A stretch of DNA of 64,000 nucleotides from Prunella strophiata (Eukaryota > Chordata > Aves > Passeriformes > Prunellidae), in assembly GCA_036583965.1 (NCBI GenBank), contig JAZBQD010000022.1, positions 1,670,001 through 1,734,000 of the forward strand, in the 5' to 3' direction. Position numbers and translations under genes: made by a program. Each line of letters begins with the position of its first letter. Position 1 is the stretch's first letter. The notes beneath the pieces were generated by a model. That model saw only the letters and a program-made list of their open reading frames with translations, searched no databases and had not been told where the DNA came from. Of the stretch, positions 46,701 to 61,260 are shown piece by piece.

Positions 46701-49594
46701 AGCCCTGGAGCAGGACGAGTCGTTAACCTCGCGCTCGCTCCTGCTGCCCTGTGCCCAGCTCTGTCACCAGGTCCTGCTGCAGGGCACCACCAGGGCTTGG
46801 TCTGGGCTGATCTGAGCTGGGATTGGCATTTGCTGCCTCGTTCAGGCCCAGGTCTAAGGCTCCTGCAGAAAATGAAAAGAACTTGTCTCTGACAGAAGAT
46901 AAACCAGAGCCCCTAATTGGAGGTGCTGCCAAGGGAGGAGCTGGCCAAGCTCAGCAGTGCCCCAGTCGAGCTCTGTGACAGCACTCAGCACAAGCCAGCT
47001 CTGTCCCACCAGGGAAGCTGTTCAGGAGGTCACAGGCTCCATCACAGCTTCTCTCATGAACTCTCAGGGATATCAGCAGCCCTGGTAATACATAAGCAAG
47101 TTTCAGAAGCATCTGAAACAGCACAAATTCCAACTACACGTCTGGTTCTGTGCATGGCCACGTCTTGACAAGGAACTGAAATGGATACAAGAGGGCTGAT
47201 ACAGCACTGCAGCCATGTGTGCAGTTCAGGTGAGTGTGTGTGCTCAGACTCCTCATAAATGCATGGGAAATGGGGAGGGGACAGGGCACAGTGAATCCAG
47301 GCATCTGGTCCATGGTGCTTTGTGCTGTTTTGCAGATCCAACTGAGGGCAAAGCGCCTGCAAAGCAAACTCCTGTAACTGTGGCACTCCTTGGATACAAC
47401 CTGAGAGCAACCACAGCCCTCAGTAACTCTCCTCTGACCCTGTGCTGCTGCAGGTGAGCTGCTCTGGGAGCCACGTGGGGCTGGGGAGCTGCTGTCAGCA
47501 GCAGAATGCCCCTTCTGTTCTGTGTCAGCTCCAAGTGACACAGCCCAGCCCCTGTCTGCAGCCCTGCCACGTCTGACTGATTTTGTCTGAATGCTCCTTT
47601 GCTCAGCATCAACCTGTTTGTTCCCGTGGCAATTATCTCCCCTCCAATGTGTCCTCACCTCAGGAAAATTGGTCATGTTCACTATCATGAGCTGTGGTGA
47701 CTTCTGTGAGATCTGCCCCAGCTGGTTCAGCGGAAACTTCCCATCTTTTGTCATCACAGTTATGTGATCCAGGGCCCCTCAAAAGAACCAAACACAGGGA
47801 GCTTCAGTGTGACAGAACACTGTGCAGTGATGCTGAAGAAAAACGTGTCCACATGGTCCCACTTCCCTTCTGCCATGCAAAATGCAGAGGTTACAAAGGA
47901 AAAAACAGTGTTTATTCAGACTTCAGGTGCTGTTTGTGTTCAGGCATCCCCTGTGTATTCACAAGTTAAATATTTCAAAGCTGCTCTAAAGCACAAAAAC
48001 AAAACTCTTGTTTGTTTTTGCTACTAGAATAGGAAAACTAAGCAGGATTGTTAAGAATGAAAGGGAAATGGTTATTTTTTAATTCTTACAACTTAAAGAA
48101 AATCAAAATGTTGCTATAAAAATCAAGACAAATATTGTCTTTAACTTAGCAGTGCTATCCTAAACCCCTCTATTTTTTCCAGGCCCCCAGAGGAGTGTTG
48201 TACACTGCCTAATTTAAAGTATTCCATTTCTCCCTGAGCTACTCTTAATCTGCTCTCTACTTTCTGCTGCAAAATGTTAACAGGCCAAAAGGCACATGGG
48301 ACAGGAGGTACTTTATCAGTGCAATTAAAAAAAATACCTATGGTTAAAATAAATAGTTAAGAGACTCAGCTATGCTTCCCAGCTCCATTAAAGACAGAAG
48401 TGCCCCTGCCAGAGCTGGGGTGGTGAATGATTCAAATTTGGTCATTGTTTAATGTTAAAGTTTATCCCTGAAACTTGATATGCTTACAAATGTGTATGTT
48501 CAGAGTGTTATAGTAACTGCAGCTTAGGCAAACATATTCACATTTCCTCCTAAAACACAGAATCCATGAAGGAGGCTTGTACAGGTTACTACCCACAAAG
48601 ATGCACAGCAGAAAAAAGTTTGTATATGCCAGACATCAGCCCAATGGCAATTTCCAAAAGGATCATTTAATGGCAATTGGATTTTTCCTGCCCTACTGCA
48701 CCATTAGGGCTTTTTTTTTTTCCTGCCCTACTGACAACCTGCTTCTTCATCACATCTGCAAACAGTTCAGTTAGACACTTTTGACATCTCCCACTTAAAA
48801 AAGCCATTTCCAGGAAGCTATTAACAAAAATGGATCCTTCCTGGTCAAGCTCAGGGTGAAGAAAGCCTCTAGCTGGAGATGTCAGGGTTGTAGGAATTGG
48901 GTAACTCCAGGAAAAGAAAATTGATTTTGAAAAAATCCGAGCTGTCCATTACTGGGATTTGTATCCTTATTTACAGGCTACAGAGCATCACATGAGGAAG
49001 TTACCAACCTGGTGAGGTTCTAACACTGAGATTTCTGCTGAAATCTTCTTTCAGAGCCTTTATGACTGCCTGCATATCTTCATTGGTTTCCTCCAAATTG
49101 ATAATATCCTCAACTAGGGCAGCACTGATATTCACTTTGGCTTGACTCTGCCCTTTACCTTTAGCTGCAGATTACACAAAAAAAAAAAATTAGTTTCTAT
49201 TTCTGACAAGTTAGTTTGAAAGTAGAAAGAAGATATTAAAGTCGTGGTCAGATTTAGAATAAAATCTAAGATAAACTGAAGTAAAACCAAAGTAACTGTA
49301 TTTTTAATTAGTAAAGAGCTCCTCACTTGAGCACATCAGCCAAAATAAAAAAATATATAAAATACATATAAATATTGAAAAAGAGGTAGCAAAACCGTGA
49401 AAAAAGCTGCCATTTTTACCTTTTTTGGTAGCCAGCTGTCTGCTCAGCAGCATCTGCTGGACACACTGCCTGCAGCCCTCCAGGAGAGGGGCTGGGCAGG
49501 CTCTGGGAGCCCGGGGCAGCCCCCTGGCCAGGGCAGAGGATGAAGGGAGCAGCAGGGCCGGGAGAGGACGGAGGCACCGCAGCGCCAGGGCCAT
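37765..49594 (-). CDS. MRRF: MRRF, mitochondrial ribosome-recycling factor (259 aa)
   Basis: Acts in the mitochondrial matrix with GTP-bound EF-G2mt to split ribosomal subunits after termination. Six coding exons with matching phases: 49420-49594, 49009-49164, 47659-47777, 44791-44882, 39225-39384 and 37765-37842 (stop TAA 37765-37767), total 780 bases (human 262 aa). The N-terminus (MALALRCLRPLPALLLPS) is Arg/Leu/Ala-rich, as for a mitochondrial targeting peptide, and joins the conserved LATKK-AKGKGQSQ. The RRF body follows: NISAALVEDIINLEE, DGKFPLNQLGQISQKSPQL, ESGMNLNPEVDGTVIRVPVP, KVTREHRESLAKLAKQ, and the terminal TKELLG. The initiator lies 25 bases after an acceptor (AG 49620-49621), so at least one 5' non-coding exon exists upstream. 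No frame damage was seen. Confidence 0.96.
40797..41000 (-). mobile_element. CR1 LINE fragment, 3' end, truncated
   Basis: The + strand reads TGGAATCTCAGAATACTCTG, then GAGTCCAACTCCTGGCCCTG, GCACTCCTGGAGCTCTGGCA and GGGGGTAGAACCTTTCCCTG. This is the reverse complement of a CR1 3' tail as I remember it. It is a longer sibling of the fragment at 18356, diverged but clearly alignable. It lies in the MRRF intron in the same orientation as MRRF. Confidence 0.75.
42568..42602. repeat. T-rich polypyrimidine tract
   Basis: Runs of T interrupted by single C (including TCTC) over about 35 bases in the MRRF intron. A low-complexity tract. Confidence 0.8.
44883..47658 (-). other. MRRF: MRRF intron between coding exons 3 and 4
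   Basis: A 2.8-kb intron of mixed composition. I see no repeat, exon or RNA gene in it. Confidence 0.65.
47778..49008 (-). other. MRRF: MRRF intron between coding exons 2 and 3
   Basis: A 1.2-kb AT-rich intron with no recognisable feature beyond a T run at 48711-48721. Confidence 0.65.
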
Positions 49595-49636
49595 GGCTCA
49601 CAGCTCCTCCCTGAGCCGCCTGCAGGAGAGGAAGGC

Positions 49637-51092
<1,456 letters not shown>

Positions 51093-51179
51093 TCAGCGGG
51101 ACTGAAACCTCCCTTTCTGTCTCAGGGGCTCTGACACCCCCATGTGCACAGGGTTTATTGCAGCCTGAGCCGTTCCGGT

Positions 51180-51595
51180 CCCGGTCCGTCCCGGCCCCGC
51201 GGCAGGTGCGCACAGTCCCCGCCCCTCGGCCCCGCCCCATCCAGCCCGCCCCTCACGCGCCCCGCCCCTCACACGGCCCCGCCCACTCCGCTGCCGCTGC
51301 TCAGGACGCCCCGGGCCGGCCCTCTCGCCCGGGTGCCCCGCGGAAAGCCGCGCCGAGGATCGCGGATCGGGGCCGGCGACCGGGAATCGGGGGCCGGGAT
51401 CAGGGCCCGGGGGCGGCGAAGGGGAGGGGAAGGAAGGCGGGGGAGGGCGGGCGCCCGCCGCCTCGCTCACCAGTAGCGCAGCCCCGCGCGGCCCGGAGCG
51501 CGTCATCGGGCGGGCCGCAGCGTGACGTCAGAGAGCGGCGCCGAGGGCGGGGCGAGGCCTGCCGGGCCGGGGCGAGCGGCGCGGGCCCCTCGGCC
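51180..51595. promoter_or_regulatory. bidirectional CpG promoter of MRRF and RBM18
   Basis: A head-to-head gene pair with a strongly GC-rich interval. Multiple GC boxes (CCCCGCCCC/CCGCCC words) lie at 51216-51290, a perfect CRE at 51523-51530, and no TATA box is seen. The MRRF first exon probably ends at 51471, where the donor (GTGAGCG on the - strand) follows CTACTG; RBM18 translation starts at 51596. This leaves roughly 125 bases for both start sites. Such compact, TATA-less pairs are usual for housekeeping genes. Confidence 0.65.
51523..51530. promoter_or_regulatory. CRE palindrome TGACGTCA
   Basis: The exact full cAMP-response element, the consensus for ATF/CREB factors, lies between the inferred MRRF first exon and the RBM18 start codon (66 bases before it). 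Being palindromic, it can serve both genes. Confidence 0.6.
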
Positions 51596-54500
51596 ATGGA
51601 GCCGGGCCGGCAGGCGCTGCCGCTGGAGAACGCCTCCATCCTGTCCGAGGGCGCGCTGCAGGACGGGCACCGCCTCTGGATCGGCAACCTGGACCCCAAG
51701 ATCACCGAGTGAGTGACCGCGGCGCCGCCGGCGTCCGCGGAACCCCCCGGCACCGCCCCCGCGGCGGCACCGCCCCGGACGGGGCCATGTTCCCGCAGCG
51801 GGCAGCACCGAGCCCTCCCGGGCGGGTGCCGCATCGCCCGGCCCCGGCCCCGGCAGCCCCCAGGCCCCGCGGTAGCCCCAGCACTGCCCGGCCCGGTGCC
51901 AGCAGCCCCCCGGGCGCTGGGGCTGGGCCGGGCCGGTGCAGCGCTGCCCGCTCCTGCCTCTGCCCCAGCCGGGGGTGCCGCTCGGCCGCTGGAGCGGATT
52001 TGCGCTCCGAGGAGCAGCCCGTGCCTGCCGGGAGCTGCTGCGGCAGGGATCGCTGTGGTGTGGGGGTGTCTGTGTGTGCGGTGTCCTCCCCGGACCGAGG
52101 GGCCCGGTCCCCCTGAACTCCTGTAAACAGCACCCCCTGAAGCACCAGGGGCTGAAAACATCCCTGTTCTCCAGAGCGGGGAAATGTAGAATATCAGGCT
52201 GGACACTTTCAGGGTGTCAGTGCTACAGACAATGGTAAAGCAAAGCACAGCCCTGGAAATTGTCCCCAGAGCGGTTGGGGTCTGTGGAGAAATGAAGGTG
52301 GGCAGGACAGACCTGACAGGGTGGCATCGGTGTCAAACAACAGCTCTGGTTTGGCGTTTTGCTGGGTGTGAGTTCAGCAGAGGAGGGTGGCTGCAGCAGT
52401 GGGTGATGAGGAGGTGGAGTGGTGGGACTGGCTGCTGTGGTGGGTAAATGCATGAACCAAACGTGTGTGTGAGCATTTCATGTTTTCTCCAGGCTGTGGA
52501 TAATTATCTCCTGTGCAGGCATAACATTTGAACAGCCAAATTGTCAAGGGAATATGATGTGCTGTCCAGTGTTTGGATAGGGTGCTGTGAAATCACTAGG
52601 TTGTATAAAAAGGAAAGCAAACCAAAACAATTTGGGCTTTACACACTCACAACAAACAAGCATTTTTGATTAACTATTGTGTGTGGCTGTCGTGGAATAC
52701 TTTTTCCTCGTGGTTCTTTTTGTGTGTGTGCAGGTGCTGGGGTTTTATTCTAAGTGTGGCTCATCTGAGCAGAGCAGCTCCCTAATAGCCTCTAAATGGA
52801 ATCATTAATGCTTTGTGATTTCAGCCATTCAGCTTTGGGAGGTTTCTGCATTAATTAGCACTTCTCTCCCACAGCTCTGCCGCTCTGGTTTGTCCACATT
52901 CACTGACCACGTGAAATTGGATACAGCAGTGCTGGAGTGTTGTTTGCTGGGTCCTCAGGGATTCTGGGGCTGGGTTAGGGTGAGGGTGGAGTGGAGGGTG
53001 TGAGTGCATTGGATCCTTCACTGCCCAGGGGCATCCTCAGTGCTGTTAAAGACCCTTTTCAGTGTAGGTTGTTCCTTTTAATCTTGGCCAGATAAGTAAT
53101 AGGTTTATGTGGCAAAATTTACTGTTTTCATCACTTGGATGAAGGGACTTTGGTGGTTTCTCCAGGGTTCTCAAACCTTCCATGCTCCTAAATGTTTAAA
53201 GTTTGCCCAGTGATGAGTGACAGTGCTTGCTGTTTATTTCAGGCTTTATTATTCTGTGTCTTGCTTTTTGTTTTGCTTTAAAATGGCTCTTCTCTCCTGC
53301 AAATGATGTTGTGTTTCCATTTCCTTGTGAATAAAAGAAGAGGAAGCTCCTTTTAGCACATTGTCAGTGTAAAGAAAGTTTGTGGTCAGTAGATTTCTAT
53401 AAATCATCTTGACCCTTATTCTCTCATGCTAAGGGCTTACATCTCTAGTTCTGGTTGTTCCTCTGAATTATTCCTGTTGAGGTTACTATTCACACGACTA
53501 AATCAAACCCCTGAAAATGAAATGTTTCTGCATTTGCTGCTTTTATCTGTTTTTTAAAAGAGCTGCCTTTGTTATTTCTATGTTGGATTTGTTTAAGACA
53601 GAGTACGGTTGATTGAGTTGTTGGCAGAGTTAATAAGTGGTTGTGACACTCTCAAGCAGAAATGAGATCAGAAAGTCTTGAATCAATGCAAGACTTCCAT
53701 TTAAAGAGCAAACTAGAGCTGCAGTCAAGTGCTGGGGAGTTAATAGGTAATGTACACATTGGAGCACAAGCTGCAGGAGCAGCATTCATAAATGTAGGGC
53801 TGCCCACAAATTACAGCCTGGCAGCTGATGCTTCTGGGAGGTTGTTGCACACACCGAGTGACTGTGACTCAGCTGGGGGTGCTGGCATGCCCTGGGCACT
53901 GGGTTATGGTGGCTCTTCAGCTGGGCATTCCTCCTTGCTGGCAGTGATTGTGGGTGGCTTCTTCACCCAGCACTGTCTGCCTGTGGGAGCAGGTGCTGTT
54001 GGGAGTCTCCTCAGTGTGTTCTCAGCAGCTGGAGGGAGGACAGCTGGCACCAGGGGCCCTCACAGCTGCTTGTGACACAGGATGGTGTCTCCAGGCACTC
54101 TGGAAGCTGTGAGATCCCTGCCATGAGGGCAGCAGCAGGTGGCTCCTCGTGGTTTGGTGTCACCACCACCATTTGTGCCCCAGCTGCACAGCAGGGTGGG
54201 ACATGTGCTGTGGCTCGGCTGTGTGACCTCATCACCCCTCGGGGCAGAGCCACGAGGTCCAGTTCTGTCTCTGTGTGGCAGGTGGGTTAGAATTGCCTCC
54301 TCTGCCCATTCCTACTCCTAAAGCTGCCTCAGACTTGCCAGCTGTTTGTCCAGGCAGAGATTTCATTTTCAGCTCTCTGGTTCACATGATCTGGTTTCCC
54401 GTAGCCTTTCAATGCCCATTCATTTTGCACGGGTACGAAGTGGCGGGTGTTGCACTTCCTCAGCTGCTGTGCTGCTTGTGGAGGATCCCATCTCGAGGAG

Positions 54501-57500
54501 TCTCACCTAGAGAACAATGTGTGCACGAGTTGTTGTCACAGCCCCCCGCTGGCAGCTCCCAGTGGGGCAGAATTCCTCGCAGTGATGGTTTTTGCATGTG
54601 GCCCGGTCCCCGCGCGGGGTCCTTGGGACAGCATTGTTCAGAGGAAGCCTTGCCTGCGTCTGAATAGCGCTGGGGGTGCCAGGAGGAAGAGAGGAGGAAA
54701 AGGAAACGGGGGAGCTGCAGGTTTGTCTCGCATCCACATCAGATGACAGGAAGTGGGGATGGAGGTTGGCTGCAGAGCCGCGGTGGGGCCGTGGCGGTGC
54801 CAGCGCTTCCAGGCTCTGCATGACCCACCTTGTTGCCATAGTAAAGCTTTTCACATCTTCTCACCTTTTTTTTTTTTTTTTAATAAGGCTTCAGGTTTTC
54901 CAGTGACAGTCTTCTTCATTCCTGTACCTCTTGGCCTGAAGAACTACTTGTGAAGTTACTGTTAATGCCCTCAGTGTTTTAACAATAACAAACCATAATC
55001 ACAGCCTAAAATATTAATTATTCAGGATTTCTGAGCTGCTCCATGGAGAGGAGGTGACCTGCAATTGTAAAATTTCAGGCACAGTTGGAAAAAGGATTCT
55101 AAACAAAATAGATTACATAAGTTGCTTCTAGACTGTTGATGAAAATTGTTTTAAAGGTGCAACTATCACCTCACTGCTAAGAAGGTATTATTTGAAAGCA
55201 GATGCTCTCAGGCAAAAAAAAAAAAGAAAACCACCCCCAAAGAGTTCCTTTTGGCAAGGCAGCTGCAGGGTTTTTAGTGCAGAACTCAGGGAGAATCCTC
55301 CTTGCCCTTCCCCTGCCTCTGTAACGGCCAGAAGGGGAGCAGCATCCTGGTGATAAGGACTTTATTTCCATACTGCTGAAATTCCGAGGGCTTTTTGGAG
55401 CAGTGTGTTTACAGAAACAAACCTGAGGTACGTTTACATATATTGGAGGCTCTGGAAGTTCAACATGTGGAGTTTTTTATACATCACATCTCCAAAGTCA
55501 GTGTTTTCACTTGTACATCTGCATCTGCTTTTTGGAAGTGTGAGGTGGTGAAATTTGGCTACTGTGTAATCAGCTCCTTTTCTTCGCCCTGCTCTTTCCA
55601 GTTCCCCTTGCTTTCAGAGCAGTTTGAGCTCATAGGTGTTGCAAAGGATGTAGGAAGCCTTCCATAATCAATGACAATGTGTGTGTTCCCCTGGGGGATA
55701 ACTTGGCCCTTCTGCACTGCTCGTCTGTGCACACGCTGCACCTTCACCTCTTTAAAAGTGCACATCCTGAATGTCCACTGTGACCCATCCTGTGGGATGA
55801 CTCACATTCCTGGAACTTTCTTGCCTGGCTTCTGAAGCTTAACAAAGGGCTAAGGCTCTTTTCAGACATCCTATCAGGCTTTATTAGGAAAAATGTTGTC
55901 TGCCCTTCCCATCTGGACCGTGCCTGAGTTGCCTGGTGCACTTGGCTGCCTTGGGCCATTACTGGCTGTTCATGTCTGGACATGGGAAGTTTCCTCTGGT
56001 GCCTGGTGTTATCCTGGTAGGTTCTCTGAGCACTGAGTGTTACCTCAAACACTGAAAATTGGGGTTAGACTGCGTGGCTTGCTAACAAACACTCTACAGC
56101 TGCTCAGGAGATGAGTCTGACTAAGACACCCTTATTAAACACTTAAATAATTCTTCAGTGTCAGGGATGGGGTCAGGCAGTGAAGGAGCAATGAGTGTCA
56201 CTTTTCTCCTAGGTCAGCCAGTGTTGTTAAACACTTCAATCCCAGGGAACCAAAAAAAGCTGCAAAGAACTTTCAGGATTAGATGTGGCCTGTACAGCAT
56301 ATGTGCTCCTTGTTTTAAGTTGCTCAGTGCACCAGATACTAAGCAGACAGATTTACTCTGGCTTTCCCCTGTTTTATTGGAAACAGCACACTCCCCACTG
56401 GATGGCAGGAAGATAATTGGCTAAAAAAGTGTCTGACTTCCATGAACATGTCACTGAAAAGCTGTCTGAGCCAGAAGCACTGGCAGATTTAGGCTGGATG
56501 ATACTGAGGGCTGGCCTGGTGCCTTTTTTGTTGAGGCCTGCTGGCAATTCCTGGTTGCAGGTTGTTCTGGTTATTCTTCTGTCTTCCTGCATCCCCATCT
56601 TTTCCAGGCAAGTGTCTGTGTGCCCTGGGGTGTCCTTGTCAGAGCACTGACATGGTTGGCACAGGGCAGGGTTTGTGCTGGGAGAGGGAGGGCAGCAAGA
56701 GGAGCAGGGTCCTGAGGGGTGCAGGTGCTCTGGGCTCAGAGTGCTTGAACTGGGACAGGAGTACAGGGGATGGAGCTTCAGGTGGTCATATCAGGGCTAG
56801 AGAGGGGGAGACAGGAGGGTTATGCTTAAAGGAGTGATTTAGTGAGGCAGGAGGCAAAGCCCTCCCACCCCTTTGGGAGCCATTGCATAATTGTCCAAAA
56901 GGCAGCTATTAATAGATCTCTGTGCCCTTCAGCTGGCACTGCTGGGAGGGAGCTTTGTGCCTTGGGGTTTTGGGAAGTCACTGGTAATGCTGCTCAGAGC
57001 TATGGATGCTGAAGGGGTGCTGCACAGGACACCCACCTCTGCAGGGATTTGGGAATGTGTGTGTGACACAGCTGAGTGCGAGCTCTGTGTGTGTCAGGGG
57101 TTCCTCTCTATCTCCTCACTGTCAGTGGGATGAAACATGTCATAAATGTTTTCTCTTCCCTTCAGATACCACCTCCTCAAACTCCTTCAGAAGTTTGGCA
57201 AAGTAAAGCAATTTGACTTTCTCTTCCACAAGTCTGGTGCTCTGGAAGGGCAGCCCAGGGGTTACTGTTTTGTCAACTTTGAAACCAAACAGGTAAGTTG
57301 CTTTTTATCCAAAGTTCTGATATAAATGACTGACTTCTCTCCCATTTTTTTAATGCTAATTCAAAACTACAACAGGAAAGTAGTAGTAGAAATTCAGTAT
57401 TTTGTCTACACAAACCCACAGATTCTAACAGCTCTGCTCTGTCACAGCCACTTTGTGACTTCTCCTGGAAGCACCAATAGTGATTTTCTTTCTCTTGCTG

Positions 57501-60500
57501 TCTTCTCCTGAATCCTGCTTTTTAATGCTAACCAGAAAGGGCCAGATTAATTCTAACCAGATTTGGTCCATTTTGCAGCTGGTGATAAGGATGTCAGAAG
57601 AGCCCTAACACTGTGCATCTAGAACATTATTCACAGCAAGTTGGAGTAGCAAGGCAGATAAAGTCTGGTTACTGGGAGTCTTTCAAAGGTGTCCCTGGGT
57701 TGGGATACAGTGGGATAAACTTTCTGTGCTGTCAGTGAGCTGTACTTACAGTAGGCTGAATAACAAAGAGAAAAGGGCTCTTTCCATGTGAGTGGGTTTT
57801 GACTAAAGGCTTGGTTTGTTTATGGAGCTGTCTTCCTGTGCAGGAAGCAGAGAAGGCAATCCAGTGTCTCAATGGGAAGCTGGCCCTTTCCAAGAAACTG
57901 GTGGTGAGGTGGGCACACGCACAAGTCAAGGTAAGCTGCCTGCTGGAGGGAAGAATTGCTTTTAGTCTGCAAAACTGGAAAGCTTTCATGATAAAGCCTT
58001 CTTATCAAGGCAGTCTTGGCCTGGCAAAATAATTTGTCTGTTCTAGGAAATAAGTCAGAGAGTTGATGTTTACAATCTGCAGCTTCTCCTGTCTACCCAA
58101 GCTGTGCTGGATTAGCTGTGAGTGAGGACAGGCCCTTTAACCTGGGCTTCTTTGGGAGGGGGTTTCTGCTCAGAGCAGTGTGAACAGATTACTTCTCTAA
58201 ATGCCCATGTTTTAAGCTTTTCCCTAAATTTAGTGAGTAATTGGCTGGAAGTTTGAATCCTTCCCTTTGTGGTTTTTTTTGCATAGGAGAGGTATGGAAA
58301 TTCCCAATTACCGGTTACTGTGTTACTTGGTTCCACTTCTGAAAGCACTTATGTGGCAGCAGCTCTAATTAGTTTTGACTTTAAAGTAACATACTCTGCA
58401 TCTAAGCTAAATATCCTTTTATTCCTTGCTCCGTCACATAAACAATCAAATTTTTAAGATTGACTTAGGCAGTTCCTTCTGGAACATCCTTATTTTAATT
58501 TTTTAAAATTCATGTCTTGTTTCTCCTGCAGGTATTTACTATCTCGCATTTGATAAAGCAATTTATTTCAAATAACTTTCGTTGCAGATAAACAGATTTT
58601 GGGGGAGGCAGAGAGGAGATGCTTGTTGCTGTTTTCCTTTGGGTAGTTTTCTTGTAGTTGATTATCCTCCCAGCAGCTTTCTGCTTTGTCCTACCAAGTA
58701 TATTAGTGCATCTGTTTCGGATGCTTAAAAAACCAAACCAGGTATCTTCATTAAAGGAGACCACATTGTTTTAGTTACTGACTTCAAGTGCTCTTGTCAG
58801 CACATCCAAGCTTGTGCAAATCCACTCTCCATTTTCTGTATCTGTGGAGCTACTGGAGTGCCACGTGCTTCCAGATGCCTGAGGAATGATCAGGCCATGA
58901 AATGAGTCTGAGCAGAAGGAGTGAGTGTCTGCCCAGCTGCTCCGGGGTCTGGGGAGGAACATGCAGAAATAATCACCTCGCTTCACATGGCATTTTCCAA
59001 TCCCTGAATGGAAAGACTTACCAGCACAAAACTTTGGCTCATTGTAACAAGAGTTTGTTTTAGACAGGACCAGCACGGTGCTGAGCAGCTCGGGGATGAG
59101 TGGCCAAGGCTCACCAGACGCCGTCGGTTTGAGCAGCTCTGCTGAAAAACAAACCTGACTCTGTGCCAAGCGAAATAAGGAAGCAGAACACTGCAAATAG
59201 TTCAGGAGGCCCGTTGCCCACAGAGATGACAGACTCACAAGCTGCCTCCCTACAGAAAGGAGGGGGTTCCTGACTGATTTTTTTTTTCTTTCTTTTCCCA
59301 TCTTTTCTCCCAGGACTGCCCAATTCTGCTTGGGTTACCTTCTGGCTCTGCACAAAAAGAGCACAGCAAACTGTGCAGCAGTTACCTTCAAGTTTACCAT
59401 CTGTGCTTCCTGCCTTATGTAGAGGGGAACAAGAAGTGACAGGATAAGGTTTAAGGATCCACAGTACAATGCACATAACTGTTCAGTATCCAGCCTGCAT
59501 TCCATGTTGGTACTAACCAAATACTGTGGTTGGGATTTGTTTCAGTGTTTGGCCACCAAAATCTTTCCTAGCAAAAGCTCCACAAAACCTGAGGCGATGC
59601 TAATCCAGCTTTAAAGTCCATCTGTGGGAAATGTTTCTTTGTTCCTAATTGCAGCTGACTCAGTCCTTGGTCTCTTGCTTGCAGAGATATGATCACAATA
59701 AAAATGAGAAGATCCTTCCCATCAGTCTGGAGCCATCTTCCAGCACGGAGCCACCCCAGTCCAACCTAAGGTAGGAGATGGGTTGGGTGAGAGGTGACCC
59801 AGCTGTGGGACTGGCAGGGGATCAACTTCTTCCATTTCAGTAAGATTTAGAGTTGTTGGCATTGTTTGTGTTAAAAATCTAGCCCAGCAAAAAAGCTGTT
59901 TTTGAAAAGACAATGCCTGTGAAGTCACTCACTTCATGTGGGACACTTCAGACTGGAAGTTTGTTTTTTAATGTGCAAAGCCAATGGGTAGTAGGAAGGG
60001 AATGAGGTGAGATGAGGAGTTGGGAATGTGTAGCTCTCCATCTCTTTTGGCCAGAATCTCTGCACTTCATGTGAATGGGGTTTTTACTGGACTAATTTGG
60101 TTCAGCAAAATGCTTATGAGCAAGTTCCACAATAGTGGCAGAGATTAAAACAAAGTCACAGGAAACTAATTTTAATTTTTTTTTTGCCCGTGTTTTTTTG
60201 CCTGTAGGTCTTGTCTGTGGGATGTGGTTCAGTTCTCCAACCACTGCATTTACCTAAAGCACATAGCTGCTTTGTTAATTCACAGTTTGTTTGTGTGGTT
60301 TTCCTCTGTGTTCTGTCAGTGGAACCCTGTGAGGAACCAGGACCAGATTAATGCACTTGCCCAGGGATAAAAAGAGCTTGGAATTCCGAAGTAACAGGCT
60401 AGGGAAGGAGGGAGCAGAGGGGTTTGAGTCATGCAGTTTGTTAACTGCATCAGTGGCACAAAGGGGTTGTTCTAGTGAGGATGGATGGTGCAAGAAGCCA

Positions 60501-61260
60501 CAGTGGGGAAGGGAACATTCCTCCCCGTCCATACCCAGTAGAGGATCGTGAATAACAAAAGTCCTAGGAATTTGGGGTGTAACCTAGGATAGCTTCTCCC
60601 TTTGGGATAAACCCTGCTAATGCTGAAATAATGTTTCTTCCTGACCTAATTAGAGTCTGGGGTTTTCCCATCCCGAGCGGGCTGTAGCTGGGAGGAAGTC
60701 TGGCTTTCATTTCTCTGCTGTTCCCAGCAGCCTGCTCCCAGCTCTGCTCTGCTGCACATGCTCAGACCTCCTGAAATGACATCATTTCACATGAAGTAGG
60801 AAGCCTTGCCGTGTTCTTGTCTCACTCAGTGTCCTCAAGAAAGCACTGAATAGGTGCAGGGGCCGTTATGTTGGGGTGCTGAGGTGTCTCTTGGAGGAGC
60901 AAACCCCTGCAGAGGCTGAAGTGCAGCAGTGTGGGCTCTGGGCAGTGCATTCCTGCCTCACTGTGCATGCAGCAGTGGGGGCTGCCTGGCCCCTCCTTGT
61001 GCAGGGAGGATCCTCATGTCAGCAGAATCTCTGGATTTCTGTAGTTGTAGTTTCATGCTAAGATCAAGCTCAATTTCCCTTCTGCTCTTTCTCTTTCCAG
61101 TGTCAGTGCAAAAATAAAGGCCATTGAAGCCAAGCTGAAAATGATGGCAGAAAATCCAGATGCAGAATATCCTGCAGCACCTGTTTATTCTTACTTCAAA
61201 CCACCAGATAAGAAAAGGACTACTCCTTACTCCAGAGCTGCCTGGAAATCCAGAAGATGA
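51596..61260 (+). CDS. RBM18: RBM18, RNA-binding motif protein 18 (190 aa)
   Basis: A small protein with a single RRM and poorly defined function, presumed to bind RNA. Five coding exons with matching phases: 51596-51708, 57166-57292, 57844-57930, 59685-59770 and 61101-61260 (TGA 61258-61260), total 573 bases, the same 190 aa as the human protein. The N-terminus is [19 protein letters not shown]. The RRM spans roughly residues 24-106, with RNP2 as LWIGNL and RNP1 as RGYCFVNF (the latter in exon 2), and ends [18 protein letters not shown]. The C-terminal tail has a helical stretch ([20 protein letters not shown]) and a basic end, AWKSRR. The start ATG has a good context (GGCCATGG) close to the CpG promoter. 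No damage was seen. Confidence 0.97.
51709..57165 (+). other. RBM18: RBM18 intron 1
   Basis: A 5.5-kb intron starting in CpG-island sequence (to about 52090) and becoming ordinary mixed sequence. It contains a T run at 54866-54881. No exon, RNA gene or clear transposon remnant was identified. Confidence 0.7.
57931..59684 (+). other. RBM18: RBM18 intron 3
   Basis: A 1.75-kb intron with no recognised feature. Confidence 0.7.
59771..61100 (+). other. RBM18: RBM18 intron 4
   Basis: A 1.3-kb intron ending in a good pyrimidine tract (CTCTTTCTCTTTCCAG). Nothing else was recognised. Confidence 0.7.
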
